Assembly (NCBI GenBank): GCA_022867625.1
Contig: JALIFM010000001.1
Span: 620,001 to 684,000 of the forward strand
DNA: 64,000 bases
Origin: Lachnospiraceae bacterium NSJ-143
Lineage (GTDB): Bacteria > Bacillota > Clostridia > Lachnospirales > Anaerotignaceae
Direction: 5' to 3'
Shown here: positions 36,225 through 45,490 of the stretch, piece after piece
Layout: each line of letters begins with the position of its first letter
How positions within the stretch are numbered: the first letter of the stretch is position 1
The notes under the pieces: generated by a model
Seen by the model: the letters and a program-made list of their open reading frames with translations, nothing else
What the model was told of the DNA's origin: nothing
Databases searched by the model: none
Made by a program: the position numbers and the translations under genes

Positions 36225-36728
36225 TTATTCCTTAATAAGCACCTTTTCGATTTCAGCCACATACATTGTGTGGTAATCCCTTTGAGGGTACCATTTTTCA
36301 ATTATTGATTTGTCTAAAAAGCTGTTTTCGGCAAGCTCCTGAGCGAAGAGCTTTCTGCATATCAAAACTATATTTCCCTCCTCAAAATAAGGCGTCTTTC
36401 CTTCATGGGCCAGCGTTAAGCCGCATTTTACTATTTTGTCCTCATCCCTTCCGGAAACAGTACCGCAGTAGTTTAAAATTTCCCTGTGGGAAGAGCCGAG
36501 CACTGTAAGTGAAAACTCCTGAGAGCCGTCAACAAATTCCTTTGTAAACCTCTGCGGGCGTATAAAGACAAATGCTGACGGCTTGCCCCACATTATTCCG
36601 GCGCCGCCCCATGAGGCAGTCATTGTATTTGCCTTGCCGTCTTTTTCGGCTGTTACAAGAAGCCAGTCCCTGCCTATCATTTTAAACAGGTTATCATTCA
36701 GTTCCTCCGGGTTTATTGTTCTGAACAT
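36225..36728 (-). CDS. Flavin reductase-like domain protein
   Basis: A 167-aa FMN-binding split-barrel protein with KANTMTASWGG and RPQRFTKEF, typical of the flavin reductase-like family. It may reduce or bind FMN; the partner is unknown. AAAGGAGG precedes the ATG. It lies 30 bases from the PHP gene on the same strand. Confidence 0.85.
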   Translation of the reverse strand: MFRTINPEELNDNLFKMIGRDWLLVTAEKDGKANTMTASWGGAGIMWGKPSAFVFIRPQRFTKEFVDGSQEFSLTVLGSSHREILNYCGTVSGRDEDKIVKCGLTLAHEGKTPYFEEGNIVLICRKLFAQELAENSFLDKSIIEKWYPQRDYHTMYVAEIEKVLIKE

Positions 36729-36758
36729 TTTGTTTCCTCCTTTTATGAAAAATAATTT

Positions 36759-37631
36759 TCAGTCTCTGCAACGTGATTTAAGCTCATATAAAAATTCTTC
36801 CGGTATGCTGAGATTTCCCTTTCCTGTACCAAGAAAAATCCCGGTTTTGTTTGTACCGTGAAAATCGCTTCCACCGCTTCTGGCAAGACCGGTACTTTCA
36901 GCTATGGCTGTCATTTGAGCTTCCTGCTCCGGCGAGTAGGTAGAGTACATAACCTCTGCTGCCTCCATTCCCTTTTTTCGCAGGTCTGCTGCCATAAGCT
37001 CCGTTTTGTCATAGCTGAGACGGTAAAGTGTAGGGTGTGCCAGAACAGGCACTCCTCCTGCGTTTTTAATAAGACATATGCACTCATCAGGTGTTGGAAG
37101 AACCCTTGGCACAAAGCCGGGCATACCGGTGGAGATATATTTTGAAAACGCCTCTTTTTTATCTTTTACATATCCCTTTTGAACCATAAGAAGTGCGTAA
37201 TGTGTACGTGAGCAGCTGTCACGGCCGGCTATAGACCTCAGTTCATTGTATGTCATGGGAAAGCCAAGCTCGGTAAGACGTTTTACCATTTTTTTGTTGC
37301 GCTCAACCCTCTGGGCCAGTATTTCTTCTGTCCTTTTAAGGAGCTCTTTGTTTTGCCTGTCTATAAAAAGCCCTACTATATGAATCTCAACTTTTCCTTC
37401 TATAAACGGAGCGCTGTAGTATGATGCCAATTCTATGCCGTTTATTGTTTCAATGCCGTATTTTTTACCGGCCGACTGGAATTGTTCAAGGCCGTACACA
37501 CAGTCGTGGTCTGTAAGGGCGACAGCCGAAAGATTTTTTGACACTGCCTCCCGTACAATTTCCTCCGGGGTATATGTTCCGTCAGAAAAGGTTGAATGTG
37601 TGTGGAGGTCAATGGATTTGTGTTTTTGCAT
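36759..37631 (-). CDS. PHP-domain phosphoesterase
   Basis: A 290-aa metal-dependent phosphoesterase related to RNase AM/YciV. Metal-binding motifs are DLHTHSTFSDGT, ALTDHD, VLAHPTLY and SGGSDFHG. The start at 37631 fits the AGAGGTGG site; an upstream in-frame GTG overlaps it. Family members remove nucleoside 3',5'-bisphosphates or short RNA ends. Confidence 0.9.
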   Translation of the reverse strand: MQKHKSIDLHTHSTFSDGTYTPEEIVREAVSKNLSAVALTDHDCVYGLEQFQSAGKKYGIETINGIELASYYSAPFIEGKVEIHIVGLFIDRQNKELLKRTEEILAQRVERNKKMVKRLTELGFPMTYNELRSIAGRDSCSRTHYALLMVQKGYVKDKKEAFSKYISTGMPGFVPRVLPTPDECICLIKNAGGVPVLAHPTLYRLSYDKTELMAADLRKKGMEAAEVMYSTYSPEQEAQMTAIAESTGLARSGGSDFHGTNKTGIFLGTGKGNLSIPEEFLYELKSRCRD

Positions 37632-37737
37632 GTTTACCACCTCTGTTTAATATTTAATCACAAACCTTTTAAAGGAGCAACGAATATTTTTGATATATTG
37701 CAAGTAAAATTGTAAAAAAGGGAAGGGATTGATTTAA

Positions 37738-38133
37738 TTGAAAACAAACAACAGCCAGGCAGTTCAGAAAACCCCATTGTCGGGATTCCTCAGGGGAATA
37801 ATACCGGCGCTTATTTTTACCGCGGCAGTATTCTTATTATGCGCAGTACTGCTTACTTATACGGAGTTTAATGAGAGCATTATACCTCCCGTATCGCTTG
37901 CGGTAACATTTATCAGCTCTTTTTTTGCCGGGGCAAAGACTGCATCAGGAGCAAACAGGGCAGGGATACTGTGGGGTATTCTTTCTGGCGCCGCTTACAT
38001 AGCCATAATACTGCTTCTGGTGTCTCTGCCTCAAAAGGAAAGCGTGTTCAGCGCTTTCAGGATATCCGGTATTGCTGTGGCGCTTATAGCCGGAGCCTGC
38101 GGAGGAATTTTGGGAATCAATACAAAAAAATGA
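37738..38133 (+). CDS. TIGR04086-like small membrane protein
   Basis: A 131-aa protein with four hydrophobic segments (GIIPALIFTAAVFLLCAV, PVSLAVTFISSFFAG, GILWGILSGAAYIAIILLL and IAVALIAGACGGILGI). Start codon TTG with GGGAAGGGAT upstream. Its size, topology and place just before the SCIFF gene fit the TIGR04086 family, which I recall as a neighbour of such loci. Its function is unknown. Confidence 0.7.
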   Translation: MKTNNSQAVQKTPLSGFLRGIIPALIFTAAVFLLCAVLLTYTEFNESIIPPVSLAVTFISSFFAGAKTASGANRAGILWGILSGAAYIAIILLLVSLPQKESVFSAFRISGIAVALIAGACGGILGINTKK

Positions 38134-38134
38134 C

Positions 38135-38163
38135 TTTTCAAAAGGTTTTAAACGTGATATAAT
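38135..38163 (+). promoter_or_regulatory. Promoter of the SCIFF gene
   Basis: TTTTCA (38135-38140), 17 bp, TATAAT (38158-38163), about 45 bases before the SCIFF ATG. Confidence 0.65.
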
Positions 38164-38207
38164 GTGCCATGTTAATGTACAGGAAAATAAATAAAGGAGG
38201 ATAAATG

Positions 38208-38348
38208 ATGAAACACGTTAAAACTATGAATACTTCTATGCTTAAAAATACTATGGTTAAAGGCGGCTGCGGCGAATGTCAGACATCCTGCCAGTCAGCA
38301 TGCAAAACAAGTTGCACTGTTGCTAACCAGGCATGTGAAAACAGATAA
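38208..38348 (+). CDS. scfA: SCIFF peptide precursor (six cysteines in forty-five residues)
   Basis: A 46-aa ribosomally made peptide. The C-terminal half holds exactly six cysteines, in GGCGECQTSC then QSACKTSC and NQAC, matching the near-invariant SCIFF family of Clostridia. The radical-SAM maturase downstream forms a Cys-to-Thr type thioether in known cases. The ATG is double (38205 or 38208), and the second gives the canonical length. AAAGGAGG precedes it. A terminator hairpin lies after the stop and before the maturase gene. Confidence 0.93.
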   Translation: MKHVKTMNTSMLKNTMVKGGCGECQTSCQSACKTSCTVANQACENR

Positions 38349-38380
38349 GCTGTGTTATCAAAAAATTGAATTTTGCGGAT

Positions 38381-38416
38381 AAAACCTCGGTTTGGCAGAA
38401 TCGAGGTTTTGTTTTG
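38381..38416 (+). terminator. Terminator/attenuator between SCIFF peptide and maturase
   Basis: AAAACCTCG(G) pairs with CGAGGTTTT, followed by GTTTTG. It likely makes the peptide transcript more abundant than the maturase. Confidence 0.75.
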
Positions 38417-38499
38417 ATTTTAAACACAGCAGCAAAAACAAAGTATAGGCAGGCAGGGCTATAAAGTCTCTGTCCGTTATTTTGAAAGGAAGTGAGGTA

Positions 38500-39879
38500 A
38501 TGATACATAAATTCAGGATGAACGGCGTCAATGTTGTGCTTGATGTGTTCAGCGGGGCAGTGCATGTGGCAGACGATGTGATGTACGATATCGTGGACTC
38601 ATATGAGAATAATTCGCGTGATGATATTTACAGTCTTTTCGGCAATAAATATTCACAGGAAGAGCTGAATGAGACAATGGACGAGCTTGATGAGCTTAAA
38701 AACGGGGACATGCTCTATACGCCTGACATTTATGAGAATGTAATTGACTTTATAGACGCTAGGGAGCCTGTTGTCAAGGCGCTTTGCCTTCATATTGCAC
38801 ATGACTGCAACCTTAAGTGCAGGTATTGCTTTGCCGAGGAGGGCGAATACCATGGCCACAGGTCGCTTATGAGCAGCGAGGTTGGAAAGGCTGCTATTGA
38901 TTTTATAATCAAAAGCTCCGGAAAAAGGCGCAACCTTGAGGTTGACTTTTTTGGCGGCGAGCCGCTTATGAATTTTGACGTTGTAAAGGATATTGTGGAA
39001 TACGCAAGGGAAAAGGAAAAGCTCTATGACAAAAACTTCCGGTTTACAATTACAACAAACGGAATACTCTTGAATGATGAAATACAGGAATATATAAATA
39101 AAAATATGCACAATGTTGTAATCAGCCTCGACGGAAGAAAAGAAATAAACGATATGATGCGCCCAAGGGCCGGCGGGCAGGGCAGCTATGATGTGATAGT
39201 GCCTAAATTTCAGAAGCTTGCCGAGAGCAGAAACCAGACCGATTACTATATCAGAGGGACATTTACAAGGCACAACCTTGATTTTTCCAAAGACGTACTG
39301 CATATGGCTGACCTTGGCTTTAAACAGATTTCTGTTGAGCCTGTTGTAGGCACAGATGACAATGATTATGCCATAAGGCAGGAGGACATACCTGCAATAT
39401 GCGATGAGTATGAGAGGCTTGCCGCTGAGCTTTACAAAAGGCATAAAAACGGCGGCAAAGAGGATTTTAACTTCTTCCACTTCAACATTGACCTCAAGGG
39501 CGGACCTTGTGTTGTTAAAAGGCTTGTGGGCTGCGGCTCAGGTACAGAATACCTTTCGGTAACACCTGAGGGGGAGCTTTACCCATGTCATCAGTTTGTA
39601 GGCCTTGAAGGGTTCAGCATGGGAAATGTTTTTGACGGGCTTAAAAACCCTGAGCTCCGAGAGGAATTTTCAAAATGCAACGTATACGCCAAAGATGAAT
39701 GCAAAAAATGCTGGGCGAGGTTTTACTGCAGCGGTGGTTGTGCCGCAAATGCGTACCAGCTTTCCGGCGATATACTCAAGCCTTATGAGATTGGCTGTGA
39801 GCTTCAGAGAAAAAGGATAGAGTGCGCTATAATGATAAAAGCAAAAGAATTTCAGGAGGAACAGGACGATGAAAAGTAA
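38500..39879 (+). CDS. scfB: SCIFF radical SAM maturase
   Basis: A 459-aa radical SAM/SPASM enzyme that modifies the SCIFF peptide. The first about 85 residues look like a peptide-recognition (RRE-like) region. The radical SAM cluster motif is CNLKCRYCF. The C-terminal SPASM region has many Cys (GCGSG, YPCHQF, CKKCWARFYCSGGCAAN) for two auxiliary Fe-S clusters. The ATG at 38500 follows GAAGTGAGG. Its end overlaps the secD start by 11 bases, as is common for this locus. Confidence 0.95.
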   Translation: MIHKFRMNGVNVVLDVFSGAVHVADDVMYDIVDSYENNSRDDIYSLFGNKYSQEELNETMDELDELKNGDMLYTPDIYENVIDFIDAREPVVKALCLHIAHDCNLKCRYCFAEEGEYHGHRSLMSSEVGKAAIDFIIKSSGKRRNLEVDFFGGEPLMNFDVVKDIVEYAREKEKLYDKNFRFTITTNGILLNDEIQEYINKNMHNVVISLDGRKEINDMMRPRAGGQGSYDVIVPKFQKLAESRNQTDYYIRGTFTRHNLDFSKDVLHMADLGFKQISVEPVVGTDDNDYAIRQEDIPAICDEYERLAAELYKRHKNGGKEDFNFFHFNIDLKGGPCVVKRLVGCGSGTEYLSVTPEGELYPCHQFVGLEGFSMGNVFDGLKNPELREEFSKCNVYAKDECKKCWARFYCSGGCAANAYQLSGDILKPYEIGCELQRKRIECAIMIKAKEFQEEQDDEK

Positions 39880-41125
39880 GGGTAAAAGTTTGGCTGTCCT
39901 TATTGTTCTGGCCTGCATAGCGGCTGTGCTTTGTGTCACATCCACTATTGGGGTAGGCGCGGACAAAAAGCTCAGCATGAAAAATATTAAGCGCGGCCTT
40001 GATTTGAGCGGCGGCGTTACTATTGTTTACCAGGCCGATAAGGAAAATGTTACAGATGATGAAATGCGTATGGCAACTACACTTATACAGAGCCGTCTCG
40101 ACAGAAAGAACTGGACTGAGGCGGAGGTTGCCAGACAGGGAAGCAACAGAATTAGGGTGGAGATACCGGGCGTTGAGGACGCTGAAAGCGCGATTGATGA
40201 GCTTGGAAAGACTGCTCAGCTTCAGTTTGTTGACGAGGAGGGAAACGTACTCCTTGACGGAAGCATGATTGAGGACGCTAAAAAGGAGGTCGGCTCTGTT
40301 GACAAAAACACAGCTGCCCAGCCTTATGTGTCTCTTAAGTTTAACGCTGAGGGAACACAGGCGTTTGCCGATGCTACAAAAAACAATATGGGAAAAAGGC
40401 TCCTTATTGTTATGGACAACGATGTAATAAGCGCACCTACTGTAAATTCTGTAATAGATACGGGCGAGGCCATGATTACAGGAAGCTTTACAGGAGAATC
40501 GGCTCAGGAGCTTGCGGACCTCATAAAAGAGGGTGCCATGCCGTTTAACCTTACGGTTATGGAAATGAACAATATAGGCGCAAGGCTTGGAGCAAACGCT
40601 ATACAGACAAGCCTTAAATCGGCAATTGTAGGTGTAGCACTTGTGCTGCTGTTTATGCTGCTTGTATACAGGGTAGGCGGCTTGGCGGCTGACTGGGCGC
40701 TGGGAATTTATATGGGCCTTGAAATCGCTGTTTTAAGCCTTTTTGGCGTAACGCTCACTTTGCCGGGTATTGCCGGAGTTATACTTTCGGTAGGAATGGC
40801 GGTAGATGCCAATGTAATAATATTTGAAAGACTTAAGGAGGAAATAGCCTCCGGAAAGTCGATGCGCTCAGCAGTAAAGGGAAGCTTTTCAAGGGCGCTT
40901 CCGGCTATTCTCGACGGAAACGTGACTACGCTTATAGCGGCTGCTGTGCTCTATTTTATGGGCACAGGCACAATTAAGGGCTTTGCCGTAACGCTTATGA
41001 TAGGTATAGTACTTTCTATGTTTACAGCTGTTGTTATAACAAGGCTCATTATAATGGGCATTATAGGCCTTGGAATAACAAAGCCGTCGTATTTTGCTGT
41101 TAAAAAAGTAAAGACAAATCAGTAA
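39869..41125 (+). CDS. secD: Protein translocase subunit SecD
   Basis: Membrane partner of SecYEG that uses the proton motive force, 418 aa. An N-terminal helix is followed by a periplasmic-side domain with GLDLSGGVTIVYQ, and five C-terminal helices with VGMAVDANVIIFERLKEE. It overlaps scfB by 11 bases and is followed by secF after 14 bases. Confidence 0.94.
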   Translation: MKSKGKSLAVLIVLACIAAVLCVTSTIGVGADKKLSMKNIKRGLDLSGGVTIVYQADKENVTDDEMRMATTLIQSRLDRKNWTEAEVARQGSNRIRVEIPGVEDAESAIDELGKTAQLQFVDEEGNVLLDGSMIEDAKKEVGSVDKNTAAQPYVSLKFNAEGTQAFADATKNNMGKRLLIVMDNDVISAPTVNSVIDTGEAMITGSFTGESAQELADLIKEGAMPFNLTVMEMNNIGARLGANAIQTSLKSAIVGVALVLLFMLLVYRVGGLAADWALGIYMGLEIAVLSLFGVTLTLPGIAGVILSVGMAVDANVIIFERLKEEIASGKSMRSAVKGSFSRALPAILDGNVTTLIAAAVLYFMGTGTIKGFAVTLMIGIVLSMFTAVVITRLIIMGIIGLGITKPSYFAVKKVKTNQ

Positions 41126-41139
41126 GGGAGGAAGCAGAA

Positions 41140-42024
41140 ATGAACATAATTAAAAACAGATTCAAATTCTTTGCTGTTTCCGTTGTACTGATTGTATGCG
41201 GATTAGCAGCTATGGTTATAAACAGCTCAAAGGGAAACGGCATTTTCAATTTTGACATTGAGTTTACAGGCGGCACAGAGATGACAGTGGCTGTAGGCGA
41301 TGTGCCTAATGATGACATAGCAGCTGTGATAAAGGATATCACTGGCCAGTCCAATCCTCAGGTACAGAGGCTTGTTGGAACAGACAACGTATCAATCAAA
41401 ATGCAGTCTGTAGACGGCGAAACAAGGACTAAAATAGCTGACACGCTTAAGGAAAAATTCTCGCTTGCCGATGATGCTGTGCTTAATGTGCAGGATATAA
41501 GCGGCACAATAAGCGGCGAAATGCAGAAGACTGCTGCTGTGGCTGTTTTAATAGCATGTGTGGCCATGCTTATTTATATTACAATAAGGTTTATGGACTT
41601 TAAAATGGGCTTAAGCTCAATACTTGCGCTTGTGCATGACGTGTTGATAATGCTTGCTTTCTACGCTATATTCAGGGTGCCTGTAAATAACTCTTTTATA
41701 GCGGCGCTTCTTACAGTCCTCGGCTATTCTATAAACGCGACTATAGTTATATTTGACAGGATACGAGAGAACAAAAAGCTTATGCGCAGAGTGACTACAC
41801 AGGAAATAATAAATACAAGCGTTATGCAGACAATGAGGCGTTCAATATATACATCTCTTACTACACTTTTTGCCATAGGCGCCGTATATGTTTTTGGCGT
41901 ACAGTCTGTAAGAGAATTCGCCCTTCCTATGATGGTGGGCATAATAAGCGGTGCTTACTCGTCGGTATTCCTTTCAGGTTCATTCTGGTATACATTTATA
42001 GGCGGAGGGAAAGCTTCAAAATAA
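41140..42024 (+). CDS. secF: Protein translocase subunit SecF
   Basis: Second half of the SecDF complex, 294 aa. It shows FDIEFTGGTEM near the start and six helices, with SINATIVIFDRIREN in the conserved fourth-helix region. GGGAGGAAG lies before the ATG. A terminator follows. Confidence 0.94.
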   Translation: MNIIKNRFKFFAVSVVLIVCGLAAMVINSSKGNGIFNFDIEFTGGTEMTVAVGDVPNDDIAAVIKDITGQSNPQVQRLVGTDNVSIKMQSVDGETRTKIADTLKEKFSLADDAVLNVQDISGTISGEMQKTAAVAVLIACVAMLIYITIRFMDFKMGLSSILALVHDVLIMLAFYAIFRVPVNNSFIAALLTVLGYSINATIVIFDRIRENKKLMRRVTTQEIINTSVMQTMRRSIYTSLTTLFAIGAVYVFGVQSVREFALPMMVGIISGAYSSVFLSGSFWYTFIGGGKASK

Positions 42025-42035
42025 AAAATTCAGTA

Positions 42036-42073
42036 AAAACCGGCATAATGGATATTTCATGTGCCGGCTTTTC
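42036..42073 (+). terminator. Terminator after secF
   Basis: AACCGGCA(TAA) pairs with TGCCGGCTT, with a loop of about 16 bases and T's after it. Confidence 0.7.
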
Positions 42074-42095
42074 TTAGTCAGGAGAACAGTTTTTT

Positions 42096-43862
42096 ATGAG
42101 CATCTGGAAATTAAAACGCAACAGGGCCGATACAGCCAAAATGGCGGCTGTGCTTAATATACGTGAGCCTGTGGCCTGTGTACTGGCAAACCGCGGAATA
42201 GGCTCTTACAGGCAGGCTGTACGGTTTTTAAAGGCTGATTTGAAGGATATGTATGACCCCATGCTTTTTAAGGACGCGGCTAAGGGCATTGAGATTATAA
42301 AAAGCGCTGTTGAGACCAAAACAAAAATAGCTGTATACGGCGACTATGATGTTGACGGTGTAATGAGTACAACAATACTTTATAAATCACTCAGACTTCT
42401 TGGGGCTGACGCTGTATTTTACCTTCCTCACAGGCAGAAGGAGGGCTACGGCATGAATGCCGAGGCTGTACGTGAATTAAGTGATATGGGAATAGGCGTG
42501 ATACTTACCTGTGACAACGGTATAGCCAGCATTGATGAGATAAGCCTTGCCGGAAAGCTCGGAATGAAAACGGTTGTGCTTGACCACCATGAACCGCAGT
42601 ATACCGTAGATGACAACGGTGTAAGGACAGAAAATATCCCGCCGGCGGAGGCTGTTATAGATGCTAAGCAGTCCGGCTGCGGATACCCGTTTAAATTTCT
42701 CTGTGCCGCCGGAATGAGCTATAAATTTGCCGGGGCGCTTTTTAAAAGCTTTGGCCGGGAATTTATGTGCTGTGATGAATTTTTGTCCTTTGCAGCTGTA
42801 GCTACGGTATGTGATATTGTGGATATGACAGATGAGAACAGGATAATAGCAAAAAATGGCCTTAAGCTGCTTGAAAAAACTAAAAATCCCGGTATGAAGG
42901 CTTTGCTTGAGCTTACAGGCATAGCCGGCAGGGAGGTTAACGAGTACCACGCAGGCTTTGTTATAGGGCCATGTATAAACGCCACAGGAAGGCTTGAAAG
43001 CGCTGAGAAGGCCGTAAGGCTGTTTACTGAGGACGACTGTAAAACGGCCCTTGAGCTTGCCGGTGAGCTTGTGGAGCTTAACGCAGAGAGAAAGGGAATG
43101 ACAAGCGCCGCTGTTGAAAAGGCCATGGAGCTTATAAGGGGTTCAGACCTTGCAGATGACAGGGTTTTGGTCGTATATGATGAACAGGTGCATGAGAGCA
43201 TAGCGGGTATTGTGGCCGGAAGGATTAAGGAAGCGTTTTACCGGCCTTCAATAATGATAACAAACAGCGGAAATCTGGCCAAGGGCTCTGCAAGGAGTAT
43301 AGAGAGCTATAATATTTTTGAGGAGCTTTTGAAATGCTCAGATTTGTTTGTTAAATTTGGCGGACATCCAATGGCGGCAGGGCTTAGCCTGAAAAAGGAA
43401 AATGTGGCTTTGCTCCGAAAAAGGCTTAACGAAAACTGTACACTTACAGACAGTGATTTGACAGGCGTGATACGTATTGAAAGAGAGCTTGCGTTTAAGG
43501 AAATTGATATGACACTGGCGCAGCAGCTGGAAGGTCTTGCACCATTTGGTAAGGAGTGCCCCGTACCTGTTTTCGGCTCAAAAAAAGTTTTAATAAAAAA
43601 GTTGTCGCTTATAGGCAAAAAAAAGGATATAATAAAATTTGTGCTTTGTCAGGAGTGCTGTGGTACGTTTTTCGACGGCGTATCATTCAGCGGGTATGAA
43701 AAGTTCTGTGATATGCTTGAAAAGCATACGGGCTATATTATTGATGACCTGCTGAAACAGAGCGTTGCCCCTGTTTATATGGACATAGTTTACTGTATTA
43801 AAATAAACAGATTTAACGGCAGGGAGTCTGTACAGCTTGAAATTAGGGATTTCAGATTTTAG
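42096..43862 (+). CDS. recJ: Single-stranded-DNA-specific exonuclease RecJ
   Basis: 5'-3' ssDNA exonuclease for repair and recombination, 588 aa. The DHH phosphodiesterase motifs are YGDYDVDGVMS, TCDNGIAS and LDHHEP, with DHHA1 GGHPMAAGLSL and a C-terminal OB domain. apt follows after 15 bases, the normal clostridial order. AGGAG precedes the ATG. Confidence 0.94.
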   Translation: MSIWKLKRNRADTAKMAAVLNIREPVACVLANRGIGSYRQAVRFLKADLKDMYDPMLFKDAAKGIEIIKSAVETKTKIAVYGDYDVDGVMSTTILYKSLRLLGADAVFYLPHRQKEGYGMNAEAVRELSDMGIGVILTCDNGIASIDEISLAGKLGMKTVVLDHHEPQYTVDDNGVRTENIPPAEAVIDAKQSGCGYPFKFLCAAGMSYKFAGALFKSFGREFMCCDEFLSFAAVATVCDIVDMTDENRIIAKNGLKLLEKTKNPGMKALLELTGIAGREVNEYHAGFVIGPCINATGRLESAEKAVRLFTEDDCKTALELAGELVELNAERKGMTSAAVEKAMELIRGSDLADDRVLVVYDEQVHESIAGIVAGRIKEAFYRPSIMITNSGNLAKGSARSIESYNIFEELLKCSDLFVKFGGHPMAAGLSLKKENVALLRKRLNENCTLTDSDLTGVIRIERELAFKEIDMTLAQQLEGLAPFGKECPVPVFGSKKVLIKKLSLIGKKKDIIKFVLCQECCGTFFDGVSFSGYEKFCDMLEKHTGYIIDDLLKQSVAPVYMDIVYCIKINRFNGRESVQLEIRDFRF

Positions 43863-43877
43863 CAGGAGGTAATATTT

Positions 43878-44390
43878 ATGGATTTGGCTTCAGCAATAAG
43901 AAATATCAACGATTTTCCTCAAAAGGGTGTAATTTTCAGGGATATCACTACACTTTTAAAAAATCCGGACGCCATGCGGGAGGCTATAGATTATATTGTA
44001 AACGACTTAAAAGATATTGAGTTTGACTATATATTAGGTCCGGAAAGCAGGGGCTTTATATTTGGTATGCCGGTAGCCTACATAATGAATAAGGGCTTTA
44101 TACCGGTAAGAAAAGAAGGAAAGCTACCTGCCGAAACAGTGAGAAAGGAATACGACCTTGAGTATGGCACGTCTGTTATAGAAATACACAGGGACGCCCT
44201 TAAGCCGGGTGACAGGGTTGTGGTGGTAGATGACCTTATAGCGACAGGCGGTACATCCAAGGCTATAGCAGAGCTTGTTGAGGAGATGGGCGCAAGCGTT
44301 GTGTCAATGTGCTTCCTTATTGAGCTTAAGGACCTTAACGGCCGTGATGTGCTTAAAAACTATGATGTAAAATCAGTAATAAAGTATTAA
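43878..44390 (+). CDS. apt: Adenine phosphoribosyltransferase
   Basis: Salvages adenine to AMP with PRPP, 170 aa. The PRPP-binding loop VVVVDDLIATGGTSKA and the N-terminal FPQKGVIFRDIT are canonical. AGGAGG precedes the ATG. In many Firmicutes relA follows apt; here rplS follows instead. Confidence 0.95.
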   Translation: MDLASAIRNINDFPQKGVIFRDITTLLKNPDAMREAIDYIVNDLKDIEFDYILGPESRGFIFGMPVAYIMNKGFIPVRKEGKLPAETVRKEYDLEYGTSVIEIHRDALKPGDRVVVVDDLIATGGTSKAIAELVEEMGASVVSMCFLIELKDLNGRDVLKNYDVKSVIKY

Positions 44391-44397
44391 ATTTATC

Positions 44398-44426
44398 TTG
44401 CATATAACTTTTTTAAGTGATATAAT
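44398..44426 (+). promoter_or_regulatory. Sigma-A promoter of rplS
   Basis: TTGCAT (44398-44403), 17 bp, TATAAT (44421-44426). A leader of about 80 nt follows. Confidence 0.75.
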
Positions 44427-44439
44427 ATTTCAGAATTGC

Positions 44440-44500
44440 ATTGAGAATGGTCCGCTGTCGTTGTATGTATACGGCAAGAACATTTGTTAAGTTTCAGGAG
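44440..44500 (+). ncRNA. Candidate L19 leader
   Basis: The short leader of rplS contains GTCGT, which can pair with ACGGC, and shares GTCCGCTG with the rplM leader. L19 leaders occur in Firmicutes (Rfam L19_leader). This is a proposal by position and hairpin potential only. Confidence 0.35.
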
Positions 44501-44509
44501 GAATACAAA

Positions 44510-44857
44510 ATGAACGAACTTATCAGAAGCATTGAGGCTGAACAGCTCAAAGGCGAAATACCTGCATTTAATGTAGGCGACACAGTACGTGTTTATGCAA
44601 AGGTTGTAGAGGGTGAAAAGGAAAGATTACAGATGTTCGAGGGCGTTGTAATCAAAAGACAGAACGGCGGAATCCGTGAGACATTTACAGTCAGAAGGAT
44701 TGCTTCAGGCGTAGGTGTTGAGAGGACATGGCCTATCCATTCCCCAAGAATCGACCGTATCGAGCTTGTAAGGAAGGGCGTTGTTAGGCGCGCTAAGCTC
44801 TACTATCTCCGTGACAGAGTAGGTAAAGCTGCTAAAGTTAAAGAGGTATTAAGATAA
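44510..44857 (+). CDS. rplS: 50S ribosomal protein L19
   Basis: Large-subunit protein at the interface with the small subunit, 115 aa. The block [26 protein letters not shown] and [11 protein letters not shown] are typical. The ATG at 44510 has AGGAGG upstream; the longer reading frame to 44441 has none. A terminator follows. Confidence 0.96.
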   Translation: MNELIRSIEAEQLKGEIPAFNVGDTVRVYAKVVEGEKERLQMFEGVVIKRQNGGIRETFTVRRIASGVGVERTWPIHSPRIDRIELVRKGVVRRAKLYYLRDRVGKAAKVKEVLR

Positions 44858-44869
44858 TTCAAGCTTATT

Positions 44870-44908
44870 CAGGCCTGGTGACTTTTTGTCGTCAGGCCGG
44901 ATTTTTTT
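44870..44908 (+). terminator. Terminator after rplS
   Basis: GGCCTG pairs with CAGGCC over a 15-base loop, followed by a run of seven T's. Confidence 0.85.
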
Positions 44909-44934
44909 ACAGCTTATTTTAAGGAGCATGCTTA

Positions 44935-45486
44935 ATGGGCGAATTAGCTGAAAAGAGAAGAAAGACCAGAAAAAATGAACTGAAGGAATGGGTTATGTCT
45001 CTTGTAATAGTTGTATTATTGGCTCTGATTGTAAGGTTTTTTGTTTTTGGAACAGTTGAGATAAAAGGCATTTCAATGGAACCGACTTTTTATCATGGAA
45101 ACATAATAGTTGTCAATAAGCTGTCTTATAAAATCTCTAAACCGAAACGTGGGGACATAATAGTATGTTCATACGATGACATAGAAAATGAGATACTTAT
45201 AAAACGTGTTATTGGCCTGTCTGGGGATACTGTGGATTTTGTACCGGACAGCAGCGGCGGATATAACGTAAGTATTAACGGCGAGATTTTGAATGAGGAA
45301 TATACAAAGGAGGGCACAGGCTTTTATGGGGATATGCAATACCCGTATACTGTGCCGGAAGGCAGCTATTTTGTAATGGGCGACAACAGGGACAACAGCA
45401 CCGACAGCAGATGGCAGTCAATAGGCGCTATTAAAAAAGACGGTATAATTGGAAAAGCCATGATTAAAGTGTGGCCGTTAGGCTGA
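44935..45486 (+). CDS. lepB: Signal peptidase I
   Basis: Membrane-bound serine protease that removes signal peptides, 183 aa. One N-terminal helix is followed by the catalytic Ser motif ISMEPTF, the Lys motif IKRVIGLSGD and GDNRDNSTDSR. It stands 4 bases before the next membrane gene. Confidence 0.94.
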   Translation: MGELAEKRRKTRKNELKEWVMSLVIVVLLALIVRFFVFGTVEIKGISMEPTFYHGNIIVVNKLSYKISKPKRGDIIVCSYDDIENEILIKRVIGLSGDTVDFVPDSSGGYNVSINGEILNEEYTKEGTGFYGDMQYPYTVPEGSYFVMGDNRDNSTDSRWQSIGAIKKDGIIGKAMIKVWPLG

Positions 45487-45490
45487 GCGG

